Of a DNA stretch of 37,664 nt, positions 25,206 to 34,857 are shown one piece after another. The notes beneath the pieces are model-generated. The model saw only the letters and a program-made list of their open reading frames with translations, searched no databases and was not told the DNA's origin. Numbering within the stretch: the stretch's first letter is position 1; each line of letters starts with the position of its first letter. The stretch is taken from assembly GCA_026692735.1 (NCBI GenBank), contig JAPLOD010000044.1:1-37664 (forward strand). The letters run 5' to 3'. Source of the DNA: Planctomycetota bacterium (GTDB taxonomy: Bacteria; Planctomycetota; SZUA-567; H5-PLA8). The position numbers were made by a program, and so were the translations under genes.

Positions 25206-25420
25206 TGGAAGAAACTGCCGCTCACTAAGGCCCGCGGAAACGACGAGCTTTCAGTCCTGACGAGATGCGCGCTATCGTGCAAGCGGCTGACGATCTAGAC
25301 GGCATACTCAACCGCCCCTTGCCCACGAGCATCGTCTTCGAGGTGCTCGTGGACACGGGTAACCGCCCCGGCGCCTTGTTCGCGGCGAAAGTGGAAGACT
25401 TGAGGGCGGACCGGGTCTAA
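25206..25420 (+). pseudogene. Fragment of a tyrosine recombinase/integrase
   Basis: From 25235 one frame reads RAFSPDEMRAIVQAAD, then PTSIVFEVLVDTGNRPGAL, FAAKVEDLRAD, stop. This is the junction helix and first catalytic region of phage-type integrases (xFSPDEMRAIV, then LLxTGxRPGEL). The position of the catalytic Arg is the R in NRPGAL. Upstream, in the neighbouring frame, KKLPLTKARGND looks like the preceding linker, so a one-base frameshift near 25244 separates the two. The rest of the catalytic domain (HxxR, Tyr) is absent. Its end overlaps the end of the JAMM fragment by 4 bp. Confidence 0.72.
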
Positions 25421-25872
25421 CTGCCCCCAGGGAATGGCCGGAAGTGCAACGGACGCTGTACGCCGGCCGCGCCGCTATCGTCCGTGCCGGAATGGAACGC
25501 CTTGATGCCGGCGTGGGAGTGAATCGAGCCGAACCGCTGGAAGCCGGCGGGCGGGTCGGGCAGCCTCGACGTGTCATACTTGACGTGCAGCCCCTGAACC
25601 TCCTGCGGCGGGACTTCGATCCGCCATTCCTTAGTTGCCGGGTTGCAGAACAAAAGGACGACGGCTTCGCTCTCATGCTCGTGGTAGACGGTCACGAAGA
25701 ACGACTCGACCTGACGGAGCAGCCTGTCCGGCAGCTTGGGAACGTTCAGAACAGCGGTCTCGCCGATCTCCGCCAGGCCGCCAACGCCACCCACCTTCAG
25801 GCGGACGGCGTAGAAGGCGTTGGTCACCTGCTTGAAGACGCCATCGCAGCCGACGAGGTAGCACAGCCCATC
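25417..25872 (-). pseudogene. Fragment of a JAMM/JAB-domain (Mov34/MPN) protein
   Basis: Recognisable sequence runs from GLCYLVGCDGVFKQV through VYHEHESEAVVLLFCNPA and PAGFQRFGSIHSHAGIKAFHSGTDD. The last stretch carries the JAMM metal motif HxH-x7-SxxD (HSH, then S and D). The usual C-terminal block after it (DGLHFTFG-like) is only faintly visible as RPLHFRPFPGG, and the frame ends soon after. No ATG precedes the homology; a GTG at 25825-25827 would lose the first strand. JAB proteins of this kind are deubiquitinase-like proteases often found with E1/E2-like genes in mobile or defence loci; none is present here. Confidence 0.72.
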
Positions 25873-25931
25873 AACGTTCTGGTCTCCAGTGCCGGGCAGC
25901 GGTCCGATTCGCCGCGACGAGATTCGTCGTC

Positions 25932-28900
25932 CTACAGCGTCTTGAACACGGATTGCCCCGCAGGAAGCTCAATCGTCTCCTCATTGAACGTCTTGTCCCT
26001 CAGTGGATCGAAGTTCGGGTTCTTCTTCAGTGTTGTGCGCACGGCGGCATCGGTGGGATTGTGGACGTCAACTACCCAGGCGTTCTCGCCCGTCTGCGCA
26101 ACCTGGATGAACAGTCCGGGCTTGTCGCACATGATCGGGTGGCCGACAAAGACGTCGAGGCTTCCCTTCAGGCACACGACGGCCCACGCCTTGTTCTCGA
26201 AGACGCCGACGGGCCGCGCCTTCCTCCGGCCGCGGTCAAAGAGATATGCGCTCCACCGGTCGTTCAGGCCAGACACGCGAATGGGCATGCTGGAGATGAG
26301 GTCGCCTTTCAGCGTGCCCGAAAAGCAGGCCCCGCTCTTGCCATCAACATCAAGCATGTAGCGCTGGCCGGTCACGCTCCCGGCCGCACAGTCCACAGTG
26401 TACGCAGGCCTGCCGTCGCCCAAGCCGAAGTCGCCGCGAAAGCGCTCGACGATCTCCGTCGTCGGCGCCGGCAGGTTCCTCGTGCGGTCTGTGGCGCCCG
26501 GAATCCCGACCAGCAGGAACGCGACCTCCTTCTCCTCGCCGGCCTTCTGCGGCGAGGTTGTGGGACTCCCGCGTGGGCAACGTGAGCGACGCCTCCATGC
26601 CATCGCACATGGGGAACACCGCCGTCCCGCCGAGCGGCGAGTTGAGCGCCGCGGCGCAGGCGCCGGGACCGAAGGGGACCGTGAGCGTCCGCCTGGACGA
26701 TTTCGCGGTGTCTTCAAACGTGCCGGCGTACGAGCGGCCATCGCTGCCGCGCAACATCCACAAAGCGGCTTCGTCGCCGCGGACGAAACCGGCGAAGACG
26801 CCGTTGTTCGGGATGTCGCGGAGCAGCCTGACCCGCAGCGTCCACAGGAAGACGGCCAGCGGACTATCGGGATCAACGTTGAAGAAATGCTGCCGCCAGA
26901 CGACGGAGCAATCCTTCGCCGGTTCCGTCTTCCACAGCGTGTGCCACACGTTGGCGACTTGAATGCCGTCCGTGAAGTTGTGTTCATAGCGCCCTTCGCC
27001 GATGTGCACGTCGCCTGTGTGCAGCAGGCGAGTTGTTTCGCACACGGAGGGAGACGCAATCTCCTTGTCCTTCGTGCGCAGATTCATTGGAGCGAAGAAC
27101 GCCGGCTCACCGCCGGCCGCGCCGTCGAACGCCGGCGCTCCGAGCAGTCCATCATTCTTGAATGTGCCGGATGGGGAAATCTCGCGGCCGTCCACGCGCT
27201 TGTTCGGCGTGGCGAGGCGCTGGTTGCCGCCGAGGAGCAGCCCGTAGCCATCCTTGGATGTGAGGTAGCCATAGGAAAGCTGGTTGTTGCGGTCGGCGCA
27301 GTTGAACTCTTCCAGCCGATGATTGCGGTCCCACTGCTCGCCGCTGATGGCGCGCGCGCCGTTGGCATCTTCTGCCACAAGCACCAGGTTATGCTGCTTG
27401 TCGTGCGTGAGTTGCAGCGTGAATCCAAATGCCTTCTGTCCCTGCGGCAGGAAACGCCGGAACAACTCGGGGCCGTCGTAGATCGTGACGCAGCGCAGGC
27501 CGACCTCGGACTTTACTTTGCCGTATACATTCCAGTGCAGGCTCTGCCGGACGAAGTCGCCGTTGTTGTTGCCTTCGTAATCGCGCGGCCCGGCCTGGCT
27601 CCAGCGTTCGATTTCCGGGCCGGACGTAACATAGATGCGCGTCGGATTGTCCGGGTAGAAATGCCATGTGTTGAAGTACGCGGCGATCTTGCTCGCGCCT
27701 TCAAGCGGCCCGCCAACGACGGAGACAGTGCCAGCCGTTTTCGGCAGGCGCACGACTGTCCGCCACTTCGCCGCGGTAAGCTTCGCCGGATCGTCACAGA
27801 ACTCGAGCGCCAGCGGCAGCGGCCCCTGCCCGGCATCCACGAGCTTGAGATATTGCTGCGTCGCGTCTTCGAGGAGCGTGCCTTCCTTGCCGGCGATTAC
27901 GGCCGTAGCGTCCCAGTTGCAGAAGAAGTTGGCGAACGGCGCGGCGCTCTTCCCGAAGAGGAAGTGACCCGCCGTGAGCTTGAACGAAGCGGTGCTGTAC
28001 GCGTAGGTCAGCGTGGTCATGCTGAGCTGCCCCTTCAGGCGCGGGTTCTTCGAGTTCAGTTCGGCATCGTAGGAAACGAGGACCTTGCCGTCGTCGGAAA
28101 GCAGTTTCTTGTCCGGATAGGGGAACGCTGTCCCGAAGTAGAAGTAGTGGTTGCCGACTTCGTCATCAATCGTGAAGCCAGGGATTGCAGCGAAATCGGC
28201 CGAGGTGTTGCGAACGCAATCCGCCTTCAGCTTGTCGAACTCCTCCTTCGTCAGTTCCGCGAACTCCTCGAGGAAGACGATGAACGACAACTGCTGCTCC
28301 TTGGCCTTGGCGGCCCATTCGTCAACCGTCCCCTTGCCCGACGAATACGCCGTGCGTGCGCCGATGATACCCGCGCATGCCGGGTCGGGTTCGGGCAGGT
28401 TGATGTTCGCCTCCCAGTCGTGCGGCTTGCCGAACTGCGTCTTGGCAGGATCCTTGAGTAGGCCCACATCCATCGTCGCTCCGCCGAGAGTGGCTTCGGC
28501 GCACGAGGGTTCCGCGAGCCACCGCAGCGTGTTCCGTATCAACGCATAGCCGTGCGATGGCGTGTTGCGCAGGCCGCGGCTCAGGACGATGTCCTCGAGC
28601 GTCGTCGCCGCGACGCCGCTGAAGAGATACTCCGGGGTGATGGCGAAACAGACGACGCGCCCTTTGCCCGCTTGCCGGCACGCCAGCAGCGGCACGTCCC
28701 GGTCGAAGGCGCCTTTAGTTGCCTCGTCGAGGTTGCACCACTTATCGAACGCGATCTCGCGCGACTGCGAACTCCGCCCGCCTTTGACGACGACGTTCCA
28801 GTTCTCATCGCTCTTGAATGTCGTCGTGTGCTGCTGGCCGCCGGCGCGCGTCGCGACCGGATACCACAGCGACGTGACGCCTTGCGTGAGAGGCGAGTTC

Positions 28901-29451
28901 GTGACCATGGCCGTCGTGTGAGCGAAGTCGAGCTTCCAGGCCGTAGCGCGCACGCTGCTTTCCGGATCGAAGACGACGTCGCGGAAGAGCGGCACGAGAC
29001 CCAGCGGCTTCATGAACTCTTCCTCCGGGGGCAGCAGCGTGTCCATCTGCATCCAGACGGGGATGAAGAATACGCCGCCGCCTTCGGCGATGAACCGGCG
29101 CAGCACTGCGATGTTCGTCTTGTTCTTGTCGGTAAGCGAGAAGTCCGCATTCGACAGACCGAGGCCGGCGACGACGATGACGTTGTACTTCTTCACTCGC
29201 TCCCACGTCAGCGGAGAGCCTTCGAGGCCCGGCCCGCCTAGCGCGTTGACGGCGAAGCCATCCTTCTGCAGGTGCGCCGCGATATCGTGGCTGCAGTGCG
29301 CATGTGGGTAGCCGGCGAAGAGGATGGCGGGGCCCTGCTGCTGCGGCGAGGCTGCGGGTTCAGCAACGTGCGCCGGAAGTGCCACCAGCAATACGCCGTA
29401 GGCGATCAGCAAGCGCGCGGTGCGATGGGCTTTCGAGTCGTGTGTGCGCAT
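25932..29451 (-). CDS. Very large exported protein, frameshifted near 26563
   Basis: About 1,172 residues if a single frameshift is repaired. The signal peptide is LLIAYGVLLVALPAHVA (residues 14-30). Residues about 40-260 resemble a ThuA/GATase1-like alpha-beta fold (ILFAGYPHAHCSHDIAAHL, VIVVAGLGLSN, FIAEGGGVFFIPVWMQMDTLL). The middle and C-terminal parts are beta-rich and not recognised. After SLTLPTRES the first frame turns to nonsense. Coding sequence continues one base over, as SPQKAGEEKEVAFLLVG, to the stop at 25932; removing one C from the run at 26562-26564 joins them. ATG at 29449-29451 follows AGGAGT. The start of the decayed JAMM region lies just past its stop. Confidence 0.72.
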
Positions 29452-29897
29452 GGGCGACTCCTATCTTATTGTGGAGGACGAACGGCAACGTACCACAACC
29501 TCGGGAGGTGAGAAAGCCGGGATTACGCACGTGGTTCCGGGCATCGCGCACGGCGGCTCACGACAGGCGTGGGCCGGGCGTTGTTGTTGGCCGGTATGCC
29601 CTACGTCGCCGCAGCGATTTGCTCGTCCACGGCTTGCGTGACGGGGCTGTACAGGTCGCGGATGCGGGCCTGGATGACATCGGGCTGATCGGCGTCGGAG
29701 ACCTCGATCTCCATCGCCGCGCCCTACTGCTGACTACTGAACTCGGTGCCGGGAATGGGCACCCACGACGGCGCCCAGACGACGGCGGGATGGGGCGGTG
29801 GCTTCCTACGAGATATCCTTGATCGTGCAGCGGCGGGTGCTATGGATTTCGGGAGCCTTGGACTCTACACTGGGTGCGGTCGGGAGGAGGCAGCGCG
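29452..29897. other. 446-bp gap between divergent exported genes
   Basis: The region upstream of the large exported gene (minus) and the DUF4838 pseudogene (plus) holds no gene I can support. A 37-residue minus frame at 29601-29714 (MEIEVSDADQPDVIQARI...) has protein-like composition but no ribosome site, and may be the tail of a lost gene. Promoters for both flanking genes should lie here; none is obvious by eye. Confidence 0.45.
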
Positions 29898-30521
29898 ATG
29901 CGCAGCGGAACCATCGTCAGCGCGAAGGGCATCGGCCTCGTGCTGGCGGTTGTGCAGAGCGGGCTCACGGCCAGTCTTCACAGCGCTGAGCCGGACAGGC
30001 TGGTCCTCACCGAGAACGGCAGGCCCAAGGCCACGATCATCCTTGCCAAAGAGCCGACCAGGGCCGCGCAACTCGCAGCCTGCTAACTGCAGGCACACAT
30101 CAGACTGATCAGTGAAGCCGTGGTGCCGATTGTCAAAGGGGCTGAGAAGGCCGAAGGCGCCCGCATACTTGTGGGCGAGAGCGAGGCGACGCGGGCACTT
30201 GGCCTGCGCAGCGCGGACTTCCAGCCGCAGGAGTTCCTCGTCCGGTTTCTGCCCGATACGCTCCTGCTGCTCGGCCGCGACAAGGACGACCGCGGTCCGG
30301 TGAAGTACGATTTCAGCGATCCGCTCCTCTACGAGACGTGGCCCGATTTCTACGATGTCGCCAGGGAACTCAAGAAGACGCACCCCGACAAGTACATCAT
30401 CACCCTGGCCTACATGACGCATGCCGCAATTCCGCGGCTTTCGACGGTCATTGTTCGGGAAACGCGGCGCAAAGCCGTGCACTCAGACACGACCGGTCCG
30501 TCGTCTCAGGAAACCCGCTAG
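29898..30521 (+). pseudogene. DUF4838-family pseudogene (in-frame stop and internal deletion)
   Basis: The reading frame begins at ATG 29898 after GGAGG and encodes a signal-like start. It then has LVLTENGRPKATIILAKEP and TRAAQLAA, matching the N-terminus of the DUF4838 protein at 33576 (LLVNDGQPAATIVLGTP, TKAAQLAAFELQ). A TAA at 30084-30086 sits where the Glu of AFELQ should be. The same frame continues after it with ARILVGESEATRALGLRSADF and PDTLLLLGRDKDD, again parallel to the other copy. It then jumps from YETWPDFYD to KTHPDKYIITLAYMTHAAIP, a block from much later in DUF4838 proteins, showing an internal deletion. It ends without further homology at 30521. Confidence 0.82.
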
Positions 30522-30593
30522 ACAACTACTCTGGACTCTGCCGGTCCAGGCCGCTATACACTGCGAAGGCCATCGCCTACGAGGGTCGAACGG

Positions 30594-32894
30594 ATGGGCA
30601 AACGTGCGCACAGGCTCGGCCCGGCCGCGCTGATACTGGCGGGGTTATGCCTTGCCGCGGGCGTTGCGCATGACGCCGAAACCCGGGCGGATGGAAGTCT
30701 CGCCCAACTGCTCGTCAAGAAAGCTGATGTCCTGTACCGGTGGGATTATCTGCCCGAGGTGCTCGACGACCTCAAGCAACGCTTCGGCCTGCATAGCGCC
30801 TGCCGCGGGGTGCAGGTTGCCTACGGGCAAATGAAGCCCGAACTGGGTCACCTTGCGCCAAGCGAGGAAAACAACTTCACCTTCACCTTTGAAGCGCAAC
30901 AGGTAACCATCAAGGAAGTGCTGGAGCGCCTGGCAGCCGCGGGTGGGTTGAGGTCGGAGTACCGCGGCGACACGGTGGTTTTCTGGAAAAAGGCGGACGA
31001 CGCGCTGCTCGCGCAACTGGAGAAGGAACTCAAGAGCGAAGACGTCCAAGCCCGCTGTGATGCCGTCTGCGGCCTGTCCCGCTTAAGCGACCTCCGCATC
31101 TATCCCCTGCTCTTCAAGGCGCTGTCCGATCCCGACCCTGCTGTCCTGGCGTGGTCGGTGAAGTGTCTCAAGGTCCATGCCCCCATGCTGCCTTATGGCC
31201 AGGGCCTCGATGGCGCGGTCGAAACTCTGGTTCAGTATTTCCACGACCCTCCGCCTGGACACTCGCGGGAAGACTTCGCTGCGCTGCTTGGCTCATCGCG
31301 GCATGAGCGCGCCGTGGAGGTCCTGCTGGCCGCGTTGCGGCAGCAGGACGAGCACAAACTCCGGTTAACGGCAGCCGTCGCTCTGGGCACGACGCGCAGA
31401 GCATCCGCCTTCGAGCCGCTGGCGGCGCTGCTGGAGGGCCGGGAGTACGACTTGGCGGCGTGGGGCGCGAGCGCCCTGATCGAGATTGACAACACACGCG
31501 CAACGGACCTGTTGGTGCCGTTGCTCCCGAAGTGGGCCGCGGAGAAATCCGGCCGCGTCAACTACTTTGGCTTGCTCGGCCGTCTTCGGGACCCCGGTGC
31601 GGTTGACATCTTGGTGGCCGTGGCCCAGGACAAGTCCGTCTTGCAGTTACCAGCACGGTATGGCCTCTTCTCGTCTCGCAATCCGCTGGCTGTCCTCCCG
31701 TTACTGAAGCTGCTCCGCGAACGCGATATGCGAGACGACGAGGGGCGGGCTTTCGTCGGCGGCTTTCTGGCGCAGAGGCGCCTGCGTGACCCCGCGGGGC
31801 TGGACCTGTTCTTGGCGTATTATCAGGATGCTCCCGCCAATGCGCTCAACAACGGTTTCGTGCTGTACCAGGGAATTGAGACTGTGCGGCCCGTGGGGGG
31901 TGTGCGCTTGCTGAACTGGCTCGCCGAGCGTCTGAGATCACCGGAGGCGCACGAACGGCGCCGGGCCGCTTACTGTCTCGGCCGCACCCGGAACCCGCAG
32001 GCCGTGGAGATCCTGGTGGGTTACGCCAGAAGTGAGCGCGATGCTGAGACGCAAAGAGAGGCCGTCGCGGCCTTAGGCAGCATTCCCGATGCGAGCGCCG
32101 TGGACGCGCTCCTTTCGTTCGCGAAGGACGCCAGCCCGAATCTGCGCAGAGGAGCTGCGGCGGGGCTGCGAGACCAGGATGCGCGCACGGTTGAGGCGCG
32201 TATGGTGCTGGCCAATGATCCGGACGCCGAGGTGCGTACGGCCGCAATCGGCGCGACGAACAACCCCCGCTTGGTCCAGGCCCAGGTGCGGTGTCTGAAG
32301 GACCCGCACGAGGCTGTGCGCAAGGAGGCCGTGGCGGCTTTGGGCAAGGCGCCCGACGCTCGCGTTGTCGCGCCGTTGATCGCGCTGGGCGCCGATCCCG
32401 AGCCGGCGGTGCGGAGGGCCGTGGCGGAGAGTCTGTGCGGGCTGGGCGACCCGCGCGCGCGCGACGCCGTTCTGGCCTTGCTTCAGGACAAGGACGAAGA
32501 GGTGAGAACAGGCACCGCGTATGAGGTATTCGACTGTTGGCTGGGGCGGTTGCCAGAGCCGCGCATGGTCGAGACGCTGGTCGCCCTGTTACGCGACCCC
32601 GAGGAGGGCGTGAGATGCGCCGCTAACTGCGCACTGCAGGAATTGGGCCACGGCCTGCCGCCCGCGCGTTTGAGCAGCTTCCTGGAGCGGATGATTGCCT
32701 TGCTCGATGATAAGGACGCCGGCCTCCGCGAGGAGGTCTACTATGCCCTGAGAAAAGGGTGGCTGACGCGCGGCAGCCCCTACAAGCAGAAACTGCAACC
32801 GGTGCTGGAGAAATACAGGAAAGAGCACCCCGAGGAGCCGGAGGTAGCGCCAACGCCAGCGGTCAAGCCGCCCGAGCCGCCGGGGGAGTTCTGA
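30594..32894 (+). CDS. Exported HEAT-repeat protein with STN-like N-terminal domain
   Basis: A 766-residue protein: signal peptide (LILAGLCLAAGVAHD, about residues 13-27), then a secretin/TonB short N-terminal (STN)-like module (about residues 70-128: FTFTFEAQQVTIKEVLERLA, YRGDTVVFWKK), then HEAT/PBS-lyase-like repeats to about residue 745 (DLRIYPLLFKALSDPDPAV, ARDAVLALLQDKDEEVRTG, MVETLVALLRDPEEGVRCA), and a Pro-rich tail. HEAT solenoids bind protein partners; the STN-like module suggests an outer-membrane or surface assembly. ATG at 30594 has GAGG nine bases upstream. A LamG fragment follows within 12 bp. Confidence 0.83.
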   Translation: MGKRAHRLGPAALILAGLCLAAGVAHDAETRADGSLAQLLVKKADVLYRWDYLPEVLDDLKQRFGLHSACRGVQVAYGQMKPELGHLAPSEENNFTFTFEAQQVTIKEVLERLAAAGGLRSEYRGDTVVFWKKADDALLAQLEKELKSEDVQARCDAVCGLSRLSDLRIYPLLFKALSDPDPAVLAWSVKCLKVHAPMLPYGQGLDGAVETLVQYFHDPPPGHSREDFAALLGSSRHERAVEVLLAALRQQDEHKLRLTAAVALGTTRRASAFEPLAALLEGREYDLAAWGASALIEIDNTRATDLLVPLLPKWAAEKSGRVNYFGLLGRLRDPGAVDILVAVAQDKSVLQLPARYGLFSSRNPLAVLPLLKLLRERDMRDDEGRAFVGGFLAQRRLRDPAGLDLFLAYYQDAPANALNNGFVLYQGIETVRPVGGVRLLNWLAERLRSPEAHERRRAAYCLGRTRNPQAVEILVGYARSERDAETQREAVAALGSIPDASAVDALLSFAKDASPNLRRGAAAGLRDQDARTVEARMVLANDPDAEVRTAAIGATNNPRLVQAQVRCLKDPHEAVRKEAVAALGKAPDARVVAPLIALGADPEPAVRRAVAESLCGLGDPRARDAVLALLQDKDEEVRTGTAYEVFDCWLGRLPEPRMVETLVALLRDPEEGVRCAANCALQELGHGLPPARLSSFLERMIALLDDKDAGLREEVYYALRKGWLTRGSPYKQKLQPVLEKYRKEHPEEPEVAPTPAVKPPEPPGEF

Positions 32895-32905
32895 AGCACG
32901 GCCGC

Positions 32906-33490
32906 GTGACCACGATCGGGCCGGTGCAACGGGCGCGCGGACCGCGCGGCAAGGCCCTGCAGGTCACGGAGGAGTTGCAGTGTGTCGAGGTGAAGACGGC
33001 GCCGGCGCTCGAGCTTCACGGGCCGCTCACGCTGGAAGGCTGGGTGCGACTGGACGATCCCAAGTGCCGCACTCTGGGCAACCCCGCGCTCTTCGGCAAG
33101 GGATACGAGAAAGGCTCATACAGTCTGCACGCCCGCGGCGTCAGCATGCCCAACTCGGGGACGCTGTGGTTCGAGCTGGACGCGGCCGACGGCAAGCGGC
33201 ACATCTACAATCCCACGGATGTGGTGCTCTCGCAGAACGAATGGGACCACGTTGCCGCGACGTACGATGGCACGACGATGCGCGTGTACATCAACGGCCG
33301 CCAGGTTGGCAACGGGATGCAGAAGACGGTGGACATCGCCACGTGCGCCGAGCCGTTCCGGATCGGCTGGCTGCCGTGTTGCGCGCAGTTCACGGGTGGC
33401 ATGGAAGACGTGCGGCTCTACAGCCGCGCGTTGTCGCACGGCGAGATCTTTGCGCGCTTCAAAGCTGGCTGGGCGGGCAGGAAGCACTGA
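32906..33490 (+). CDS. LamG/concanavalin-like domain, 5'-truncated
   Basis: One LamG-like module of about 195 residues: LTLEGWVRLDD, SYSLHARG, EWDHVAATYDGTTMRVYINGR, FRIGWLPCC, and the final GGMEDVRLYSRALSHGEI are the standard blocks. Such domains bind carbohydrates or proteins as modules of large secreted proteins. Here the module stands alone without a signal peptide. The first possible start, GTG 32906, lies inside the usual opening (HGRVTTIG), has no ribosome site, and the frame runs back only into the HEAT gene in another frame. It is therefore probably the C-terminal remnant of a larger gene. Confidence 0.62.
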   Translation: MTTIGPVQRARGPRGKALQVTEELQCVEVKTAPALELHGPLTLEGWVRLDDPKCRTLGNPALFGKGYEKGSYSLHARGVSMPNSGTLWFELDAADGKRHIYNPTDVVLSQNEWDHVAATYDGTTMRVYINGRQVGNGMQKTVDIATCAEPFRIGWLPCCAQFTGGMEDVRLYSRALSHGEIFARFKAGWAGRKH

Positions 33491-33523
33491 TTTCCTCAGC
33501 CGCTCGGCCTGCCTCTCCCCGTG

Positions 33524-33544
33524 GCGCAATTTGCCAAATTGCGC
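33524..33544. repeat. Perfect 21-bp palindrome
   Basis: Arms of 10 bp (GCGCAATTTG and its complement) surround one central C. It lies between the LamG fragment and the second DUF4838 gene, 31 bp before the start codon of the latter. C-rich and G-rich flanks can extend the hairpin imperfectly. It may be an operator for the gene downstream or a REP-like element. Confidence 0.75.
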
Positions 33545-33575
33545 TACACCGGGAGGGGCCAAGGGGAGGCGACCT

Positions 33576-34751
33576 ATGAAGAGCACCTCAAGTGCCGTCG
33601 CAGCGTTGTTTCTCGGAGGGCTGCTCTTCGTGAGCGCCATGGGCGCGGCTCGAGCCGCAAGCATACTGCTCGTCAACGACGGCCAGCCAGCCGCGACCAT
33701 CGTGCTCGGCACACCGGCAACGAAGGCCGCGCAGCTTGCCGCGTTCGAGCTGCAGTGGCACATCCTGCAGAGCACCGGTGCGCGGCTGCCGATCGCCACG
33801 GCCGTCCAGCGGATCGCCGGCACGCGAATCCTGGTTGGCGCCAGCGCGGCGACGGAGGCGCTCGGCATCAGAGCGGCCGATTTCAAGTCTCAGGAGTACA
33901 TGGTGTCCTTCCGGCCCGATGCGCTTCTGCTGCTGGGCCGCGACAAGCCGGACACAGCGGAAGTCAGCTACGACTTCAGCACGCCGAACGCCTCCGAGAG
34001 CTGGCCCGGCTGTTACGACGAGCAGGGCACGCTGTACGCCACGTACGACTTCCTCGAACGCTGCGTCGGCGTCCGCTGGTTCAACTCGACCGAGTTCGGG
34101 ACGATCATCCCGAAGGCCTCGACGCTGGTGGTCTCCGGCAAGGATATCCGCCGCACGCCGACGTTCCGGACGCGCAACGCGTGCGTCGGCGGCCAAACCC
34201 AGGACTACGACGCCGTCAACTGCATGTGGACCGGCGAGAAGTACCGGGAATACGAAGCCGCAGCATTCCCGGAACTGCACAAGAGGTTCAGCGACCAACA
34301 CCAGTACATGCTCGCCAAGCGCACCGCCAACAGCCTTTTTCATCTGCGGATGCGGGCCGGCGGCGAGGGCTGCTTCTGCAACCACTCGATGTACTCCTAC
34401 TACCAGCGCTACTGGGAGAAGGACAAGGATCCGAACGCGGCCAGGCTCTTCCGCGAGCGCAAGCCTGAGATCTTCGCCAAGGGCTTTCCTGAAGGGACCG
34501 TTCCGCCGCAGATGTGCTACACCAGCAGAGAACTGGTGCGGCTCGTGGCGCAACCCGGCATGACGGCGAAGCGCTCCGACGTGATCTTCAACCCGCGAGC
34601 ACCGGCCCGTTCAGTCAGTACATCCACGACATCGCCGTGCGGCACGGGCCTCCAGGTATCGGTGGGTTCGGGCGTTGGGATCGCCGCCAGGTCGTGGCGA
34701 CTGACTTCATGGGCACGTGAGAGCATGAGCATGGTGCTGTTCCTTTCGTGA
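33576..34751 (+). CDS. DUF4838-family exported protein, truncated
   Basis: A 391-codon frame. The first 326 residues or so are a good DUF4838 N-terminal half: signal peptide (FLGGLLFVSAMGAARA), SILLVNDGQPAATIVLG, AAQLAAFELQWHIL, DALLLLGRDKPD, the YDEQGTLYATYDFLERCVGVRWF block, then RTPTFRTRNACVGG and NHSMYSYYQRYWE. Family members are about twice this long and are linked to glycan breakdown. After VRLVAQ (34551) homology stops and the frame runs into sequence that on the other strand encodes a DUF932-type start. The last 65 residues are therefore not native. ATG 33576 follows GGGGAGG with six bases. Confidence 0.75.
   Translation: MKSTSSAVAALFLGGLLFVSAMGAARAASILLVNDGQPAATIVLGTPATKAAQLAAFELQWHILQSTGARLPIATAVQRIAGTRILVGASAATEALGIRAADFKSQEYMVSFRPDALLLLGRDKPDTAEVSYDFSTPNASESWPGCYDEQGTLYATYDFLERCVGVRWFNSTEFGTIIPKASTLVVSGKDIRRTPTFRTRNACVGGQTQDYDAVNCMWTGEKYREYEAAAFPELHKRFSDQHQYMLAKRTANSLFHLRMRAGGEGCFCNHSMYSYYQRYWEKDKDPNAARLFRERKPEIFAKGFPEGTVPPQMCYTSRELVRLVAQPGMTAKRSDVIFNPRAPARSVSTSTTSPCGTGLQVSVGSGVGIAARSWRLTSWARESMSMVLFLS
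34562..34732 (-). pseudogene. 5' fragment of a DUF932-type (phage/plasmid-like) gene
   Basis: Starting at ATG 34730-34732 with AAAGGA upstream, about 57 residues are recognisable: SRAHEVSRHDLAAIPTPEPTDTWRPVPH, then LTERAGARGLKITSERFAV. This is the N-terminal block of DUF932 proteins found on phages and plasmids (xTPxAT.TW.P.PH, then ..GL.I..E.FAVSRDG). It ends where the plus-strand DUF4838 homology ends, so the two truncated genes meet head to head. Confidence 0.65.
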
Positions 34752-34857
34752 AAAGGGTTAAAGTGAAGCTGGAAGGACGAGAACAGAGTGCTACGTTTCT
34801 GACGGTATCTGGTGACTACAGTTCTCGCATTGCGGCGACCATCTGCTGGAGGACGAT

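Noticed and set aside
26398-28461. Long plus-strand open frame (687 codons) opposite the large exported gene
   Set aside because: Arg/Val/Glu-rich mirror of the real minus-strand gene, with no domain or ribosome site.
34552-34751. Native C-terminus of the second DUF4838 protein
   Set aside because: This part is antisense to a DUF932-type start with its own ribosome site, so the last 65 codons are fortuitous.
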